Of a stretch of 5,515 nucleotides of DNA, positions 4,178 to 5,515 are shown piece by piece (position 1 is the stretch's first letter; each line of letters opens with the position of its first letter). The position numbers and the translations under genes were made by a program. Below the pieces are notes generated by a model, which saw only the letters and a program-made list of their open reading frames with translations, did not search any database and was not told where the DNA came from. Source of the DNA: Thermomicrobiaceae bacterium (GTDB taxonomy: Bacteria; Chloroflexota; Chloroflexia; Thermomicrobiales; Thermomicrobiaceae); NCBI GenBank assembly GCA_007122555.1, contig SKTL01000524.1, positions 1 to 5,515 of the forward strand, written 5' to 3'.

Positions 4178-5515
4178 CTATCCTCCCTGTCCAACCCTGG
4201 CCATCACGCGAGCAGTCTGCTTCGCTCCCTTGACGAAATCGCTGATTCGCATGTTCTCGTTCGGCGAATGCACCAGCGTGTTCGCGTAGCCAATTCCGAC
4301 GTTCGAGATCGGCACGTTGAGCAGTCGCACGAACGGATCCATCGGCCCGGAACCGCCGCTGGTTGGTGAAACGACCGGCTCCTTGCCGTACACCTCGCGC
4401 GCCGTCTCGATCACCATCTGCACGAAGGGTTCGTCCGAATCCACCCGCGCAGCGCGCGAACCTCCGTGCTGGATAACCTCAATATCGCCGAATCCAAGTT
4501 CCCGTAGGTGCGTGCGGAGTTTCGCTACCAGGTCGTCCGGCTCCTGGTCCGGCACGATCCGGAAGTCCACCTTCGCCATCGCTTCAGCCGGAAGGACGGT
4601 CTTGGATCCCGGCCCCTGATACCCAGAGCCAATCCCGGCGATCGTGCAGGTCGGTTCAAACAGTTGCTGCCGCAACATCTCGACGCCTTCGACGTTCTTC
4701 AGGAACGAATCGATTCCGAACGCCTTCTTGAGCGATTCATCGGAACGCGGCAGGCGCCGCAACAGCTCCATCTCTCGGTCCGTCGGCTCACGAACATCGT
4801 CGTACCAGCCTGGAATGAGAACACGCTCGTCCTGATCCTTGAGCGTCGAGAGCGCCCAGGTCAGGCGCCAGGCGGCGTTCGGGAAGATCGATCCGCCCAG
4901 GCCGGAGTGAGCGTCGTGCGAAATCGTCTTGGCTCGCAGTTCGACATACACATCCCCTCGCATGCCCAGCACGATCTCCGGCCGATCTTCGAAATCTACG
5001 CCGCCGAACTCCCAGAGGCAGCCGTCGGCCCCGCTCAGGAGCTCACGATGCTCCTCAATGAACGCCTCCATGCTCATCGAACCGATCTCTTCCTCGCCTT
5101 CAATCAGCATCTTCACCGAACACGGCGCTTCTCCATAGACCGCGTTCAGGGCTGCTATCGCCGCCAGGCGGCAGACGATGTGCCCCTTGTCGTCGACAAC
5201 GCCACGCGCGTAAAGTTTGCCGCCTCGCTCTGTCGCCTCGAATGGCGGAGAATCCCAGAGCTCCAGCGGCTCGGCCGGTTGAACGTCGTAGTGGTTGTAG
5301 CAAAGAACGGTATTGTCACTGCTTCCATTCAACTCGCCATACACCATCGGATTCCCGGCGCTCGGCATGACCGCCGCGCTGAATCCGTACTTCTCCAGCA
5401 ACTTTGCGGTGAACTCGGCCGTTTCGTCGATCGCCTGATTCTGAGCCGCAACCGTCGGGAATGCGCAGAGATCGGCAAGATCCTGCAGGAACTCTGACAC
5501 ATGTTCATCAATATA
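4178..5515 (-). CDS. M20-family metallopeptidase (ArgE/DapE/CPG2-like dipeptidase), 5' end off the right edge
   Basis: The frame is open from the right edge to a TAG at 4180-4178, giving 445 visible residues. A GTG at 5500-5498 could start a 440-residue protein. However, the codons before it read YIDEH, in frame and typical of the family's N-terminus, and no ribosome site precedes the GTG, so the real start is probably outside. Numbering from the GTG, the metal-site motifs are NHYDVQP (H70, D72), GVVDDKG (bridging D103), EGEEEIGS (general base E137, ligand E138), CLWEFGG (E164 where many relatives have Asp) and LVHSPNEN (H411). The lid-domain histidine is in DAHSGLGG (H198). These two-metal enzymes hydrolyse dipeptides or N-acyl amino acids in the cytoplasm. 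Near-complete length and intact ligands suggest an active enzyme, and no signal peptide is visible. It converges on the DUF4388 gene, so it is transcribed separately. The substrate is not predictable. Confidence 0.92.
   Translation of the reverse strand, partial: YIDEHVSEFLQDLADLCAFPTVAAQNQAIDETAEFTAKLLEKYGFSAAVMPSAGNPMVYGELNGSSDNTVLCYNHYDVQPAEPLELWDSPPFEATERGGKLYARGVVDDKGHIVCRLAAIAALNAVYGEAPCSVKMLIEGEEEIGSMSMEAFIEEHRELLSGADGCLWEFGGVDFEDRPEIVLGMRGDVYVELRAKTISHDAHSGLGGSIFPNAAWRLTWALSTLKDQDERVLIPGWYDDVREPTDREMELLRRLPRSDESLKKAFGIDSFLKNVEGVEMLRQQLFEPTCTIAGIGSGYQGPGSKTVLPAEAMAKVDFRIVPDQEPDDLVAKLRTHLRELGFGDIEVIQHGGSRAARVDSDEPFVQMVIETAREVYGKEPVVSPTSGGSGPMDPFVRLLNVPISNVGIGYANTLVHSPNENMRISDFVKGAKQTARVMARVGQGG

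Noticed and set aside
4508..5497. 329-codon open frame on the plus strand inside the M20 gene
   Set aside because: It is exactly in register with the M20 codons. Antisense stops would need TTA, CTA or TCA codons in the real gene, which are rare here, so a long open antisense frame is expected. Its translation has no recognisable motif.

Overview
The window is about 58-60% G+C by eye and holds five protein genes that fill almost all of it. No RNA genes, insertion sequences, CRISPR arrays or attachment sites were seen. The gene content suggests a Gram-positive-like or deep-branching bacterium, and my best guess is Chloroflexota (Thermomicrobia-like). That guess rests on a HIT protein starting MERLWTPWRM, a stand-alone DUF4388 protein, an M20 peptidase with a WEFGG motif, and a lipid-linked sugar phosphotransferase. 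It comes from family memory, not a search.

Layout. At the left edge, on the minus strand, is the N-terminal half of a polyisoprenyl-phosphate sugar phosphotransferase (four membrane helices, then a Rossmann-like domain). Its C-terminal catalytic part lies outside the window. A 256-base divergent regulatory region (677-932) separates it from a plus-strand cluster. That region is rich in inverted repeats: a 15-bp palindrome just before the minus-strand ribosome binding site, a perfect 8-bp inverted repeat at the predicted minus-strand transcription start, and a perfect 10-bp inverted repeat whose arms lie at nearly equal distances from the two predicted start sites.

The plus-strand cluster has three genes: a HIT-NUDIX fusion protein (933-1844), a secreted SGNH/GDSL hydrolase with a C-terminal Ig-like domain (1841-2881, ATGA overlap with the gene before), and a DUF4388 (PATAN-type) protein with a winged-helix-like segment and an unrecognised C-terminal domain (2901-4064, 19 bases downstream). 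They are probably one transcript. After a 113-base convergent gap, an M20-family metallopeptidase runs on the minus strand from beyond the right edge to 4178.

Functionally, the fusion protein should act on nucleotides in the cytoplasm, the SGNH protein on an ester outside the membrane, and the DUF4388 protein probably in signalling or protein interaction. No single pathway obviously unites them. The left gene belongs to exopolysaccharide or cell-surface glycan initiation, so the divergent region may coordinate envelope functions, but this is inference. The most unusual items are the HIT-NUDIX fusion and the symmetric inverted-repeat layout of the divergent promoter region.
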